A stretch of 64,000 bases of DNA from Corynebacterium sp. HMSC08A12. GTDB taxonomy: Bacteria > Actinomycetota > Actinomycetes > Mycobacteriales > Mycobacteriaceae. A program made the translations under genes and the position numbers. The notes under the pieces are model-generated. The model did no database searches. It was not told the origin of the DNA and worked only from the letters and a program-made list of their open reading frames with translations. Every line of letters begins with the position of its first letter. Positions within the stretch are counted from its first letter, which is position 1. Positions 1 to 9,116 of this stretch are shown here, in pieces. The DNA lies in assembly GCF_001807485.1 (NCBI RefSeq), contig NZ_KV789168.1:300745-364744 (forward strand). The letters run 5' to 3'.

Positions 1-281
1 CGGAAGCGAATGGCTTCACGCACAGCCAGCGCGCCGTCGCGACCAAAATTTTTCGGAGTGTCGTCGATGCGCCCGGTGACGTTCCCCTCTTCGTCCTTTT
101 CCACCTGGTAGATGGTCACCTCGCCACTAATCGGGTCGATGTCCACATCGACCGGACCGGTGAAGTGGCTTTTCGCCCGGTACGCCTCCCGCAGCCCCCG
201 CTTAACCCCTTCCAGCAGGTCGTCGAAATCCACCGACTCCTGCTTTTCGACTGCACGCAGCGCGGCCATATCAATATTCAC
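1..281 (-). CDS. nusA: Transcription termination/antitermination factor NusA, N-terminal part
   Basis: About 93 N-terminal residues are visible; the rest lies beyond the left edge. NusA binds RNA polymerase and modulates pausing, termination and antitermination. The visible part begins MNIDMAALRAVEKQ and continues with an acidic, helical stretch typical of the NusA N-terminal domain. The GTG at 279-281 is chosen because AGGAG lies 6 nt upstream; an in-frame ATG sits four codons later (267-269). The rimP stop codon lies 9 nt upstream, the classic rimP-nusA order, so the two are probably cotranscribed. An AAAATTTTT word at 45-53 falls inside the gene. Confidence 0.9.
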   Translation of the reverse strand, partial: MNIDMAALRAVEKQESVDFDDLLEGVKRGLREAYRAKSHFTGPVDVDIDPISGEVTIYQVEKDEEGNVTGRIDDTPKNFGRDGALAVREAIRF

Positions 282-290
282 TTGTTACTC

Positions 291-866
291 CTAGTCTTCC
301 GCCGGACTATCCTGCTGATCTTCTGCACGGGGCAACCCGTAGGCGTCAATAGCCAATCCGACAAGATCGACCTCGGCGGCGGGTGCCTGTGAGAATTCCA
401 CTTCTACCACCGCACCAGCTACATCTGCGAATCGCACGCGGCGCACGCTGGGCTGTTTCTTATCTGGTGTGATCAAAACGACATCGTCGCCGTCTACCTG
501 CGCGATGCGCTCCACCCCGTCGGCCAGCCGCACGAGGCGCCCGATGTTGCGCACCCAGTGGCGTTGCTCCAGAAGAGGGAAATCGACGCCAGGCGTCGTC
601 AACTCCAGGGTGTATCCGGCCCCAAAGCTCATCTCCCCCGCCGCCTCGGCGTCATCCAAGTGCTTCGATACCTCGCGGCTCAGTTCTTCCAACTGGTCCA
701 GATCCGGGCGCTCGGCGCGGGGGTCGGCGGTATCCACTGCGATCCGAATGGCGGACTTCGCTCCGGCCTTCGTGATCTTGATGTCCTCGATCACCAGTCC
801 GAACTCTTTTACCAATCCGCGCAGCGAGTCTTCGAGCTGCTCCTTGTTTGGAAATGCCATGACCAT
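291..866 (-). CDS. rimP: Ribosome maturation factor RimP
   Basis: Assists maturation of the 30S subunit. The protein is 191 residues (189 from the ATG at 860), a little longer than many RimP proteins. It shows the N-terminal alpha/beta domain, a [15 protein letters not shown] segment typical of RimP near residues 83-97, then a small beta domain ending in an acidic tail. No clear Shine-Dalgarno sequence precedes either ATG (866 or 860). It lies directly upstream of nusA and is divergent from the DUF4439 lipoprotein gene, with starts about 45 nt apart, so that short gap must hold both promoters. Confidence 0.92.
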   Translation of the reverse strand: MVMAFPNKEQLEDSLRGLVKEFGLVIEDIKITKAGAKSAIRIAVDTADPRAERPDLDQLEELSREVSKHLDDAEAAGEMSFGAGYTLELTTPGVDFPLLEQRHWVRNIGRLVRLADGVERIAQVDGDDVVLITPDKKQPSVRRVRFADVAGAVVEVEFSQAPAAEVDLVGLAIDAYGLPRAEDQQDSPAED

Positions 867-892
867 GCAGTCTAGCAGCAGCTGGCTTCTAG

Positions 893-906
893 TAGACTCC
901 TAGTCT
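893..906 (+). promoter_or_regulatory. Candidate -10 elements for the DUF4439 gene
   Basis: Two TANNNT hexamers, TAGACT (893-898) and TAGTCT (901-906), lie 10 nt before the ATG at 909 and 8 nt before the ATG at 915. Either spacing would give a leaderless or nearly leaderless mRNA. No Shine-Dalgarno sequence is visible. Confidence 0.4.
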
Positions 907-914
907 TGATGAAT

Positions 915-1838
915 ATGACCAGCTCTCGCCCTTCCCTCACCCGCCGCCGCTTCCTGGGAGCCAGCACGCTTCTAGGCGCCGGCCTGGCGATCTCCGCCTG
1001 CGAGTTCGGCGAGGAGCCACAAGCAAACGAGCAGCTCATCGACCTCGCCACGGCGCTGCGCAGTGCTCAGAAAAATTTTCAGGCCAAGCGGGCGAAGAAG
1101 TGGTCCGGATTCCTCGGCATGCAGTACGACCTGGTCACGGAGGAAGCCCTGCGCCAATGCGGCACTGATAGCGAGGGCAACGCGCCCCAGGGCTGCCAAG
1201 AAAAAATTTCCGAGACCAAGAACGCACCCAGGAAAGCTGTTTCCCTGGAAAAGGCCTACGATCGCGCCCTCACAAGCGAGCTGGGCGCACAGGCCTCCCT
1301 CATCGCCGGGCTATTCGCCGCCTACAAGGCCGCCGGCGACAACGAGCGTCCTAACCACCCCACCGAGGTCAGCACTGAGGTCGTCGAGGGCTTTTCTAAC
1401 CCGGATGTCGATGTGGCAGCGGAGTTTCGTTCCTTGCTGACGCTAACTTACGGCGCGATCTACGCCTCGGGCGTCGCGCTGGCCAAGAGCCCAGAGGACA
1501 AGACCCGTTCGCAGATCCAATCCTTGGCCGATCAGCTGCGCGTGCTACGCGACCTCACGGATGACATCCTGGAAGAGCTGGGCGCGGAGATCCCCGCCCC
1601 CGAACCCGGATACACGCAGGGCGAGGCCGATGGGAAGTCGGATGCTGTGGAGTACTTCCACCCCACCGTGCTGCCCATTAGCACCCAGCTTCGCCGTATC
1701 ACGGAGCTGGCCGTCAACGAGAAGGCAGTCGCCTACGCCGCCGACTGGCTAAAGACCACCGCCTGCGGCGAAGCTGCCCTCGAGCGGCTCCAGGGCAAGG
1801 ACCCTAAGGACGTGCCTCTCCGCGGAGAGCCCGCTTAG
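915..1838 (+). CDS. Tat-exported lipoprotein with DUF4439 (ferritin-like) domain
   Basis: A 307-residue exported protein of unknown role. The N-terminus has a twin-arginine motif (TRRRFLG, residues 9-15), a hydrophobic stretch and a lipobox ISAC with Cys29, so it should be translocated folded and lipid-anchored. The rest is helical and fits the DUF4439 ferritin-like family often found beside rimP-nusA in Actinobacteria. Starts at 909 and 915 are both possible; 915 fits a leaderless transcript from the TAGTCT at 901-906. The 3' end overlaps proS by 35 nt on the opposite strand. AAAAATTTT occurs at 1071-1079 as rare-looking AAA AAT TTT codons. Confidence 0.75.
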   Translation: MTSSRPSLTRRRFLGASTLLGAGLAISACEFGEEPQANEQLIDLATALRSAQKNFQAKRAKKWSGFLGMQYDLVTEEALRQCGTDSEGNAPQGCQEKISETKNAPRKAVSLEKAYDRALTSELGAQASLIAGLFAAYKAAGDNERPNHPTEVSTEVVEGFSNPDVDVAAEFRSLLTLTYGAIYASGVALAKSPEDKTRSQIQSLADQLRVLRDLTDDILEELGAEIPAPEPGYTQGEADGKSDAVEYFHPTVLPISTQLRRITELAVNEKAVAYAADWLKTTACGEAALERLQGKDPKDVPLRGEPA

Positions 1839-3594
1839 CCTCCGGCAGCGCGTCGGTGTAGTCGACCTCGTAGGTCTCGCCGGTCAGGCGATTGCGCAGT
1901 TCCACCTTGCCGTCGGCGAACCCGCGGCCAACAACAACCACCAGAGGCATACCCAGCAGCTCGGAATCCTTGAACTTCACGCCCGGGGAAACCTTCGGAC
2001 GGTCGTCGAAGAGAACTTCCAGGCCATCGTTGGATAGGGTTTCCACCAGTTCCACGGCGGCCTCGCCTGCGGCGGCGTCCTTGTTGGCGATCACCACGTG
2101 CACGTCGAAGGGCGCGACGGACGCCGGCCAGCGCAGTCCGGAATCGTCTAGCATCTGCTCGGCGATCACACCCACCAGGCGGGACACGCCCACGCCGTAG
2201 GAGCCCATCGTCGGCACGGAACGCTTACCGGATTCGTCCAGAATCTTCACGTCGAAGGCCTCGGTGTACTTGCGACCCAGCTGGAAGATGTGGCCAATCT
2301 CGATGCCACGAGCCAGCGTCAGGGTGCCCTTGCCGTCCGGGGACGGGTCGCCCTCGAGCACCTCGGCGGCCTCCACGAAGCCGTCCGGGGTGAAGTCGCG
2401 CCCTGCGACCAGGCCCACGACGTGGCGGTTCTTAGCGTCCGCACCGGCGATCCAAGAGGTTCCCTCCACCACACGCGGGTCGGCCAGCAGGCGAACACCG
2501 TTTGCAGCCAGCCCCTTCGGCCCCACGTACCCCTTGACCAGGAAGGGGTGCTTCTTGAAGTCCGCCTCTTCGGCCAGCTCCACCTGCGCGGGCTCCATGG
2601 CCGCCTCGAGGCGCTTCATGTCTACCTCGCGGTTGCCCGGCACCAGCACGCCGGCCAGGGACTCGCCGCGTGGCTTGCCCTCTTCGTCCAGCGTCGGGTC
2701 GTTGACCTTGATCACGATGCACTTCAGCGTGTCCGCAGCCTCCACGGCACGGCCGTCGATGGTGATGCCTTCGTCGTTGGCCCAGTCCACCAACGCCTCG
2801 ATGGTCTCGCTGTCCGGGGTCTCGTACTCCTTGGCCTCCGGCTGGCCCTCGATCGGCTGAGCCGGCGGGACCTGCGTCACTACCGCCTCGACGTTCGCGG
2901 CGTAGTCGCTCTCGGTGGAGCGCACGAAGGTGTCCTCGCCGGTGTCGGCCACAGCCAGGAACTCCTCGGATGCCGAGCCGCCCATAGCGCCAGAGGTCGC
3001 AGAGCAGATCGCGTACTTGATGCCCAGGCGGTCGAAGATGTTCTGGTAGGCCTTGCGGTGCAGCTGGTAGGACTCCTCCAGCCCCTCATCGTCCATGTTG
3101 AAGGAGTAGGAATCCTTCATGATGAACTCGCGGCCGCGCAGGATGCCGGCGCGCGGGCGTTCCTCGTCGCGGTACTTCGTCTGCACCTGGTACAGGATCA
3201 CGGGGAAGTCCTTGTAGGAGTTGTACTCGGACTTCACGACCGAGGTGAACATCTCCTCGTGCGTCGGCCCCAGCAGGTAGTCCGCGTTCTTGCGATCCTT
3301 CAGGCGGAACAGCGCATCACCGTACTCGACCCAGCGGCCGGTCGTCTCGTAGGGCTCACGCGGCAGCAGCGCGGGGAAGGAAATCTCCTGCGCGCCGATG
3401 GCGTTCATCTCCTCGCGTACGACCTCTTCGACGTTGCGAAGCACCCGCAGGCCGAGCGGCAGCCACGAGTACACGCCGGGGGCAACGCGGCGGATGTATC
3501 CCGCGCGTACCAGCAGCTTGTGGCTGGGCACCTCTGCGTCTGCGGGGTCGTCACGCAGGGTGCGCAAGAATAGTTGTGACATCCGAGTAATCAT
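1804..3594 (-). CDS. proS: Prolyl-tRNA synthetase (bacterial type)
   Basis: Charges tRNA-Pro with proline in the cytoplasm. The 596-residue protein starts [20 protein letters not shown], typical of actinobacterial ProS. It carries class II motif 2 around [18 protein letters not shown] (residues 141-158), then the long insertion (editing) domain characteristic of bacterial-type ProS at about 230-390, and a C-terminal anticodon-binding domain. TAAAGT on the minus strand (3603-3608) sits 8 nt before the ATG, so the mRNA may be leaderless. The C-terminus overlaps the convergent lipoprotein gene by 35 nt. It is divergent from yaaA. Confidence 0.97.
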   Translation of the reverse strand: MITRMSQLFLRTLRDDPADAEVPSHKLLVRAGYIRRVAPGVYSWLPLGLRVLRNVEEVVREEMNAIGAQEISFPALLPREPYETTGRWVEYGDALFRLKDRKNADYLLGPTHEEMFTSVVKSEYNSYKDFPVILYQVQTKYRDEERPRAGILRGREFIMKDSYSFNMDDEGLEESYQLHRKAYQNIFDRLGIKYAICSATSGAMGGSASEEFLAVADTGEDTFVRSTESDYAANVEAVVTQVPPAQPIEGQPEAKEYETPDSETIEALVDWANDEGITIDGRAVEAADTLKCIVIKVNDPTLDEEGKPRGESLAGVLVPGNREVDMKRLEAAMEPAQVELAEEADFKKHPFLVKGYVGPKGLAANGVRLLADPRVVEGTSWIAGADAKNRHVVGLVAGRDFTPDGFVEAAEVLEGDPSPDGKGTLTLARGIEIGHIFQLGRKYTEAFDVKILDESGKRSVPTMGSYGVGVSRLVGVIAEQMLDDSGLRWPASVAPFDVHVVIANKDAAAGEAAVELVETLSNDGLEVLFDDRPKVSPGVKFKDSELLGMPLVVVVGRGFADGKVELRNRLTGETYEVDYTDALPEAKRALRGEARP

Positions 3595-3602
3595 GAGTCA
3601 TG

Positions 3603-3608
3603 ACTTTA
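3603..3608 (-). promoter_or_regulatory. Candidate -10 element of proS (leaderless spacing)
   Basis: TAAAGT read on the minus strand, 8 nt upstream of the proS ATG at 3594. Matches TANNNT; no Shine-Dalgarno sequence is present in the short interval. Confidence 0.4.
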
Positions 3609-3651
3609 CCTTTTCACCCTTTGACTTGTGTCGTTCGGTAGGGGTTTTAGC

Positions 3652-3657
3652 TAGTCT
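3652..3657 (+). promoter_or_regulatory. Candidate -10 element of yaaA (leaderless spacing)
   Basis: TAGTCT lies 6 nt before the ATG at 3664, which would put the transcription start on or next to the start codon. A convincing -35 box at 17 nt was not found. Confidence 0.4.
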
Positions 3658-3663
3658 GTGGGA

Positions 3664-4389
3664 ATGCTGATCGTGCTTCCCCCGTCCGAAACCAAGGCTC
3701 CCGGTGGCTCGCTGCCCGCCGGGGAGCCGTTACACTTCCCGGAACTCGACCCCATCCGCGAGAAGCTCACCCGCGATCTGGTCGCTCTGTGCACCGAAGA
3801 TCCGGAGGCCGCCATGCAGGTCCTGGGCCTTTCCGAGAAACTGCGCGGCGAGGTCGAGGCCAATCAGGTGCTGCGCACCGCCCCGACGATGCCGGCCCTG
3901 CGCCGTTACACGGGCGTGCTCTACGATGCGCTCGATGTGTCTTCTCTTTCTGACGCCACCACGCCCCACCTAGCCATCGGCTCAGCACTGTATGGCCTGG
4001 TCATGGGCGGGGATCCGATCCCCCACTACCGGCTTTCGGGTAGTACTAAGCTCACCCCCGGCACCACCATGAAGAAGCGCTGGGGTTCTGCTATCACCGA
4101 GGCGCTGCAGCGCGCTGAGCAAGAACACGGCCTGGTGGTGGACTTACGTTCCGGGGCCTACCAGCAGCTTGGCAAGCTGAAGACTGCGGTGACTGTGCGG
4201 GTGGAATCCGTGCAACCCGATGGCAGCCGCAAGGTCGTCAGCCACTTCAACAAGCACTACAAGGGCCTGCTCGCTCGCGCGCTGGCTCAGGATCCCAGCG
4301 GCACCACCGCCACGGAGGTTGCCGACATCGCCCGCGCCGCCGGCTTCACCGTGGAGCAAGACTCCACGGAGCTCACCCTCGTCGTCTAG
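3664..4389 (+). CDS. yaaA: YaaA/UPF0246 (DUF328) family peroxide-stress protein
   Basis: A 241-residue cytoplasmic protein beginning MLIVLPPSETK, the hallmark N-terminus of the YaaA/DUF328 family. In Escherichia coli YaaA limits intracellular iron during peroxide stress; the same role here is inferred from family only. The C-terminal half has the family's basic stretch (KVVSHFNKHYKGLLAR). A GTG at 3658 is in frame, but ATG 3664 matches the family N-terminus and has a -10 hexamer 6 nt upstream. The stop codon overlaps the stop of convergent cobA in a TCTAGA palindrome (4385-4390). Confidence 0.9.
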   Translation: MLIVLPPSETKAPGGSLPAGEPLHFPELDPIREKLTRDLVALCTEDPEAAMQVLGLSEKLRGEVEANQVLRTAPTMPALRRYTGVLYDALDVSSLSDATTPHLAIGSALYGLVMGGDPIPHYRLSGSTKLTPGTTMKKRWGSAITEALQRAEQEHGLVVDLRSGAYQQLGKLKTAVTVRVESVQPDGSRKVVSHFNKHYKGLLARALAQDPSGTTATEVADIARAAGFTVEQDSTELTLVV

Positions 4390-5117
4390 AGGCCCGCGAC
4401 CTCACCGATCACGTACACCGCCGGCGAGCCGACCTCGTTGGCTTCGAAAGTTTCGGCCAGCGTACCCAGTGTGCAGCGGAACCCACGCTGCTGGTCGGTG
4501 GTGCCCTCCTGGATCACAGCGGCCGGCGTATCTGCGGCCAATCCCCCGGCCTGCAACTCCGCGGCAATCGCGGCCACGTTCCGCACGCCCATGATCACGC
4601 ACAGCGTGGCTCCAGAGGCCGCCAGCGCACGCCAGTCCACCAGGCTGCTCGGGTTTTCCGGCGCCACGTGGCCGGAGACGACGGTGAAGGCATGCACCAC
4701 TCCCCGCTGGGTCACGGGCACGCCGATGGCCGCGGGCACGCTCACGGCACTGGTCACGCCGGGGATTACCTCGCAAGCCACGCCCGCCGCAGCGCACGCC
4801 TGCACCTCCTCGAAGCCACGCCCGAACACGAACGGGTCCCCGCCCTTAAGCCGGGCGACGGTCTTGCCCGCCCGTGCGTGCTCCACCAGCAGCTCGTTGG
4901 TCTTTTCCTGGCTGACCTGCCTGGAGTACGGCAGTTTCGCCACGTCGATGACCTCCTTGGCCTCCACGTCGCACAGCTTGTCCAGCTCGCTGGTGGGGCC
5001 CAGGTGATCGGTCAGGATCACGTCGGCTGCCTGCAGCGCGCGCATCCCGCGCACTGTAATCAGGTCCCATGCCCCAGGCCCGCCGCCGATCAGCACCACT
5101 TTCCCTGTGTCACTCAT
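4386..5117 (-). CDS. cobA: Uroporphyrinogen-III C-methyltransferase
   Basis: Transfers two methyl groups from S-adenosylmethionine to uroporphyrinogen III, giving precorrin-2 for siroheme or cobalamin. The 243-residue single-domain protein has the family's N-terminal GGGPGAWDLIT loop (residues 11-21), then VARLKGGDPFVFGRG near 87-101 and the central VIPGVTSA motif. No fused dehydrogenase/chelatase (CysG) domain is present. It is divergent from selO. TAGGCT on the minus strand (5126-5131), 8 nt before ATG, suggests a leaderless transcript. The stop codon overlaps yaaA's. Confidence 0.93.
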   Translation of the reverse strand: MSDTGKVVLIGGGPGAWDLITVRGMRALQAADVILTDHLGPTSELDKLCDVEAKEVIDVAKLPYSRQVSQEKTNELLVEHARAGKTVARLKGGDPFVFGRGFEEVQACAAAGVACEVIPGVTSAVSVPAAIGVPVTQRGVVHAFTVVSGHVAPENPSSLVDWRALAASGATLCVIMGVRNVAAIAAELQAGGLAADTPAAVIQEGTTDQQRGFRCTLGTLAETFEANEVGSPAVYVIGEVAGL

Positions 5118-5125
5118 GGCAATTC

Positions 5126-5141
5126 AGCCTACCCCTACAAT
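5126..5141. promoter_or_regulatory. Back-to-back -10 elements of cobA (minus) and selO (plus)
   Basis: TAGGCT on the minus strand (5126-5131) is 8 nt from the cobA ATG, and TACAAT on the plus strand (5136-5141) is 10 nt from the selO ATG at 5152. The hexamers are only 4 nt apart, so two polymerases could hardly bind at once. Both genes would be leaderless. Confidence 0.4.
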
Positions 5142-5151
5142 GGGCAACACC

Positions 5152-6486
5152 ATGAATACGTTTGCCGAGCAATTCCCGGAACTCGCCCTCCCCTGCACCG
5201 GGGAGGTATTCCCCGACCCGCAGATCCTCGTGCTCAACGAGCCCCTCGCCGCCGAGCTGGGCCTGGATCCGCAGTGGCTCCGCAGCCCCGAGGGCATGGC
5301 CTTCCTCACCGGCCAGAACGGCGGCCATGCACTCGGCTACGCCGGCCACCAGTTCGGGCAGTTCAACCCGCGCATGGGCGATGGCCGCGCCCTCCTACTG
5401 TCTGAGCACACGGATCCCCAGGGCAAAGTCTGGGACATCCACGCCAAGGGCACCGGCCGCACCCCCTTCTCCCGCGGAGGCGACGGCCACTATCCCCTCG
5501 ATGCCGCCCTCAAGGAGTATGCCTTCGCCGAGTCCCTCCACGCCCTGGGCGTCCCTACCGCCCGCTCGCTGGCTGTCCTCTCCACCGGCCACACCGTGCG
5601 GCGCAACCGCCTCCACCCGGGCGCGGTCGGGGTGCGCGTCGCCAGCTCCCACATCCGCATCGGCACCTTCCAATACGCCGCGCTCATGGGCCCGCAGGTC
5701 ACCGAACGCCTCGTCGACTACATCCTCGCTCGCCACTTCCCCCAAGGCACGTCGCCGCTCGATCTTTTTGACGCCACCGTTTCCCGCCAAGCCGAACTCG
5801 TCGCCAGCTGGATGCGCTTCGGCTTTATCCACGGGGTGATGAACACCGACAACATCGCAATTTCCGGGGAGACCATCGACTTCGGCCCGTGCGCGTTCAT
5901 GGATTACTTCGCCACCGACACGGTGTACAGCTCGATCGATACCCGTGGCCGCTACGCATACGCCCAGCAGCCCGCCGTCATGATGTGGAACCTCGCGCGC
6001 CTGGCTGAGGCGCTCGTGCCGCTGGTAGATGAGGGCGGCAAAAATCTTACAGAGCGCTTGCAGCGCTTCCAGCCGCAGTACGCCGCGGCGTGGGACGAGC
6101 AGATGGCGGCCGCTCTCGGAGCCCCGGACTGCGCCGAACAGTTGCTTGACCTGCTGCAGGTAGCGGCTCCCGACTACGGTGCTCTCCTGGCCAACCTGAA
6201 CCCGGGCGAGATCCCCCAGGGTCTAGAGAACACTCCGGGTGCCGCCGAGTGGACCGAACATTGGACGGCCCAGGACCCCCACCCGCGCAATCCCATCTAC
6301 CTGCCCCGCAACCACGGCATGCAGGCCGCGCTAGAGCAGGCCGAGGCGGGTGACCTCAGCCGCTACCTACTGGCGCTCGAGGCGCTACGTAGCCCCTTCG
6401 AATGGAACGACAAATACGAAAAACTCGGCCTCCATGCGGCGGTGCCGCGCGAGGAAGCCGAGTTCACGACCTACTGCGGTACTTAG
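5152..6486 (+). CDS. selO: Protein adenylyltransferase SelO (YdiU/UPF0061)
   Basis: A pseudokinase-fold enzyme that transfers AMP from ATP to protein side chains; SelO has been linked to redox stress. The 444-residue protein shows the family signatures: AGHQFGQFNPRMGDGRA near residue 64, the DIHAKGTGRTPFSRGGDG segment near 98, HGVMNTDNIAISG near 224 and DFGPCAFMDYF near 242, which supplies the metal-binding Asp. It ends TTYCGT, placing a Cys close to the C-terminus, where SelO proteins carry Cys or selenocysteine. ATG 5152 is preferred over 5140 because of the TACAAT hexamer. Its stop overlaps mqo's by 4 nt. Confidence 0.92.
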   Translation: MNTFAEQFPELALPCTGEVFPDPQILVLNEPLAAELGLDPQWLRSPEGMAFLTGQNGGHALGYAGHQFGQFNPRMGDGRALLLSEHTDPQGKVWDIHAKGTGRTPFSRGGDGHYPLDAALKEYAFAESLHALGVPTARSLAVLSTGHTVRRNRLHPGAVGVRVASSHIRIGTFQYAALMGPQVTERLVDYILARHFPQGTSPLDLFDATVSRQAELVASWMRFGFIHGVMNTDNIAISGETIDFGPCAFMDYFATDTVYSSIDTRGRYAYAQQPAVMMWNLARLAEALVPLVDEGGKNLTERLQRFQPQYAAAWDEQMAAALGAPDCAEQLLDLLQVAAPDYGALLANLNPGEIPQGLENTPGAAEWTEHWTAQDPHPRNPIYLPRNHGMQAALEQAEAGDLSRYLLALEALRSPFEWNDKYEKLGLHAAVPREEAEFTTYCGT

Positions 6487-7955
6487 ACCAGCTTTAGGGC
6501 CTTCTGGGAACGATCCCACTGCTCGTTGAACAGGTTGGCATCCTTAGCCAGGCGAGTGCCGTAGGAAGGAATCATTTCCTTCAGCTTCGGAGCCCAGTCG
6601 GCGATGCGGTTGCCGAAGCAGCGCTCCAGAACCTCGAGCATTGCGGACGGTGCAATGGACGCACCCGGGGAAGCACCCATCAGGCCGGCGATGGTGCCGT
6701 CGTTGGAGTTAATCAGCGCGGTGCCGAACTCCAGGGAGCCGAACTTCGGCGCGCCGATCGGCTTGATAACCTGCACGCGCTGGCCGGCGGTGACCAGCTC
6801 CCAATCCTCGGCACGTGCCTCCGGCATGTACTCGCGCAGAGATTCCACGCGGGCTGCCTGGTCCTTCAGTACCTCCTCGATCAGGTACTTGGTCAGGCCC
6901 ATCTCCTGCACGCCCACGCCCAGGTAGGACGGGAGGTTGCCCACGCGCAGGGACTTAAACAGATCCAGGTAGCTGCCCTTCTTCAGGAACTTCGGAGTCC
7001 AGCCGGCGTACGGACCGAACAGCAGGCCCTTCTTGCCGTCGATCACACGGGTGTCCAGGTGCGGAACGGACATCGGCGGAGCGCCAACGGAAGCCTTACC
7101 GTAGACCTTGGCCTGGTGCTGCTCCACCAGCTCCGGGTTGGTGCAGCGCAGCCACTGGCCGGAAACCGGGAAACCGCCGTAGCCCTTGATCTCCGGGATG
7201 CCGGACTTCTGCAGCAGCGGCAGAGCCATGCCGCCGGCACCGACGAAGACGAAGTTCGCGGTGATAACGGAGGTGTCACCGGTGTGCAGGTTCTTGGTGG
7301 TGATCTTCCACTTGGAACCGTCGCGGTTGATGTTCTTGACCTCGTTGCCGTAGCGAACCTCGACACCCTGAGCGGTGACGGCGTCCAGGTACTGGCGGGT
7401 CAGCGCACCGTAGTTGATGTCGGTGCCCTCGTCGAACCAAGAGATCGCAACCGGGTTGTTGAAGTCACGGCCACGGGCCATCAGCGGCAGGAACTCGGCG
7501 AACTTCTCGTCGGAGTCGCTGTACTGCATGTTCGGGAACAGCGGGTGGTCCTTCAGCGCCTCGTAGCGGGCCTTCAGGTAGTCCACCTGGTCCATACCCT
7601 GTGCGAAGGAGACGTGCGGAACCTTGTTGATGAACTCGGACGGGTCGCCCAGCACATTCTGCTCGACCAGGTAGCTCCAGAACTGGCGGGAGACCTGGAA
7701 CTTCTCGTTCACACCGACGGCCTTGGAGATGTCGATCTTGCCGTTGACCTCGGGGGTGTAGTTCAGCTCGCACAGCGCGGAGTGGCCGGTACCAGCGTTG
7801 TTCCACGGGTCGGAGGATTCCGCACCAGGGGTGTCCAGACGCTCGATGATCACCTGGCTCCAGTCCGGCTGCAGCTGCTTCAGCATGACGGACAGGGTGG
7901 TGGAGATTACACCAGCGCCAATTAGTGCAACGTCCACAGAATCTTTATGTGCCAC
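6483..7955 (-). CDS. mqo: Malate:quinone oxidoreductase
   Basis: Membrane-associated FAD enzyme of the TCA cycle that oxidises malate to oxaloacetate and passes electrons to quinone; a major malate-oxidising route in corynebacteria. At 490 residues it has usual length. It opens with an FAD-binding VALIGAGVISTTL motif (9-21), then PWNNAGTGHSALCELNYTP (about 51-69) and a C-terminal GASPGAS glycine loop, all diagnostic of Mqo. The start is GTG (7953-7955) with GAAGGAAT about 12 nt upstream. A -35/-10 pair lies at 8011-8038. Its 3' end overlaps the selO stop. Confidence 0.97.
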   Translation of the reverse strand: MAHKDSVDVALIGAGVISTTLSVMLKQLQPDWSQVIIERLDTPGAESSDPWNNAGTGHSALCELNYTPEVNGKIDISKAVGVNEKFQVSRQFWSYLVEQNVLGDPSEFINKVPHVSFAQGMDQVDYLKARYEALKDHPLFPNMQYSDSDEKFAEFLPLMARGRDFNNPVAISWFDEGTDINYGALTRQYLDAVTAQGVEVRYGNEVKNINRDGSKWKITTKNLHTGDTSVITANFVFVGAGGMALPLLQKSGIPEIKGYGGFPVSGQWLRCTNPELVEQHQAKVYGKASVGAPPMSVPHLDTRVIDGKKGLLFGPYAGWTPKFLKKGSYLDLFKSLRVGNLPSYLGVGVQEMGLTKYLIEEVLKDQAARVESLREYMPEARAEDWELVTAGQRVQVIKPIGAPKFGSLEFGTALINSNDGTIAGLMGASPGASIAPSAMLEVLERCFGNRIADWAPKLKEMIPSYGTRLAKDANLFNEQWDRSQKALKLV

Positions 7956-8010
7956 TATCTATTCATTCCTTCAAAGGCGAAAAAGTCAGACCGTTATTGT
8001 GTCATATTTA

Positions 8011-8038
8011 CTCTACGCCTATAGGCCAATGTTTCAAT
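8011..8038 (-). promoter_or_regulatory. mqo promoter with palindromic spacer
   Basis: Read on the minus strand, TTGAAA (8033-8038) and TAGAGT (8011-8016) are separated by 16 nt, a good -35/-10 pair. The spacer holds a perfect 10-bp palindrome, GCCTATAGGC (8018-8027), a possible regulator site. Transcription would begin near 8004, leaving a leader of about 50 nt with a Shine-Dalgarno sequence. Confidence 0.5.
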
Positions 8039-8060
8039 GTTCTTTGCCTGTTCGTGGCGC

Positions 8061-8066
8061 TAGCAT
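8061..8066 (+). promoter_or_regulatory. Candidate -10 element of the hydrolase-mtr unit
   Basis: TAGCAT lies 6 nt before the ATG at 8073, the spacing expected for a leaderless mRNA. The hexamer also occurs, with identical spacing, before smc. Confidence 0.4.
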
Positions 8067-8072
8067 GAGTAC

Positions 8073-9116
8073 ATGCCTAATAGCCCCGCACTCCCTACCT
8101 CCGCCGCCGATCTCAAGTTTTTGCCCGATGAGCTGGGCGAAGGCTTCGGCCAATGCTTCCTCGAGCTGGGCGACGACCCGGATGGCGAGTCCCCCATTCG
8201 TTGCACCCTGGTGCGTTACTGTCCGGATACGCCCGACGATTCCTTTTTCTCTCGCCCCGCCATGCTTTTTGTCCATGGAATGACGGACTATTTCTTTCAG
8301 GACCATGTAGCCCGCCATTTTCACGACTCCGGCTTTGCCGTCTACGGCCTGGATCTGCGCAAGTGCGGTCGCTCCTGGCGCGAGGGGCAAACCTGGCATC
8401 ACGTCAGCGATCAGTCCCTCTACGACGTCGATCTCTCCACCGCCACGTCCCTCCTCGCCGCCGCCCACGCCGCGGTCGTTCCTGTTGGGCACTCGACCGG
8501 CGGGTTGGACGTCACGATGTGGGCTCATCGCCTTTTTGACGCCGGTTCCCCCCTCCACAGTTCCATCGCCGCCATCGTTTTGAATTCGCCGTGGTTTGGC
8601 CTGCAGTTCAACCCGGCCGTTCGCTTCGTTATCAACAGCGTGCTGCCGGTCGTCCACAAGCTGCGGCCCAACATGCTGCTACCCGGCGGGATCAACCCAA
8701 CCTACGGCCGGTCCCTGCACGTCACCGAGGCCGGCGAGTGGAATTACAACCTGCGCCTCAAGCCCCTGGAGCCCCGCCCGAAGTATCTGCAGTGGCTCCT
8801 GGGCGTGGCCCGGGAGATCCGCCGCCTCCACTCCGGTAAGGGTGACACGGGCGTGCCCACGCTACTGTTGACCAGCCACACCCATCACTTCTCCAAGAAG
8901 CTGTCCCACGAGTCCTACAACGCCGACCTCATCCTCATGCCGAGCCAGATGTGGCAGCAGGCCTCCAACGCTTCTTCCCTGTCCACCACCATCGTGATCG
9001 AAGGCGCGCTGCACGACGTGTTCCTCTCCCGCCCCAAAGTTCGTGCTAAGGCTTTCGCCGCCACCGACGAGTGGCTTAGCGACGTCTTCAATGAAAGGAA
9101 GGTTCACCGTGCCTGA
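8073..9116 (+). CDS. Alpha/beta hydrolase (serine hydrolase, lipase/esterase-like)
   Basis: A 347-residue cytoplasmic hydrolase; no signal peptide is seen. The nucleophile elbow is GHSTGG (near residue 135) after AAVVPV, an oxyanion segment LFVHGMTDYFF lies near 66-76, and a probable catalytic His is in EGALHDVFLS near the C-terminus. The pattern resembles the monoacylglycerol-lipase/S33 group, but the substrate cannot be told. The last 8 nt overlap the start of mtr, so the two are translationally coupled; a joint role in thiol or detoxification metabolism is only conjecture. Confidence 0.8.
   Translation: MPNSPALPTSAADLKFLPDELGEGFGQCFLELGDDPDGESPIRCTLVRYCPDTPDDSFFSRPAMLFVHGMTDYFFQDHVARHFHDSGFAVYGLDLRKCGRSWREGQTWHHVSDQSLYDVDLSTATSLLAAAHAAVVPVGHSTGGLDVTMWAHRLFDAGSPLHSSIAAIVLNSPWFGLQFNPAVRFVINSVLPVVHKLRPNMLLPGGINPTYGRSLHVTEAGEWNYNLRLKPLEPRPKYLQWLLGVAREIRRLHSGKGDTGVPTLLLTSHTHHFSKKLSHESYNADLILMPSQMWQQASNASSLSTTIVIEGALHDVFLSRPKVRAKAFAATDEWLSDVFNERKVHRA

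Noticed and set aside
2290-3573. 427-codon open frame opposite proS
   Set aside because: Overlaps a clear ProS gene end to end; translation is Val/Leu/His-rich with no motif.
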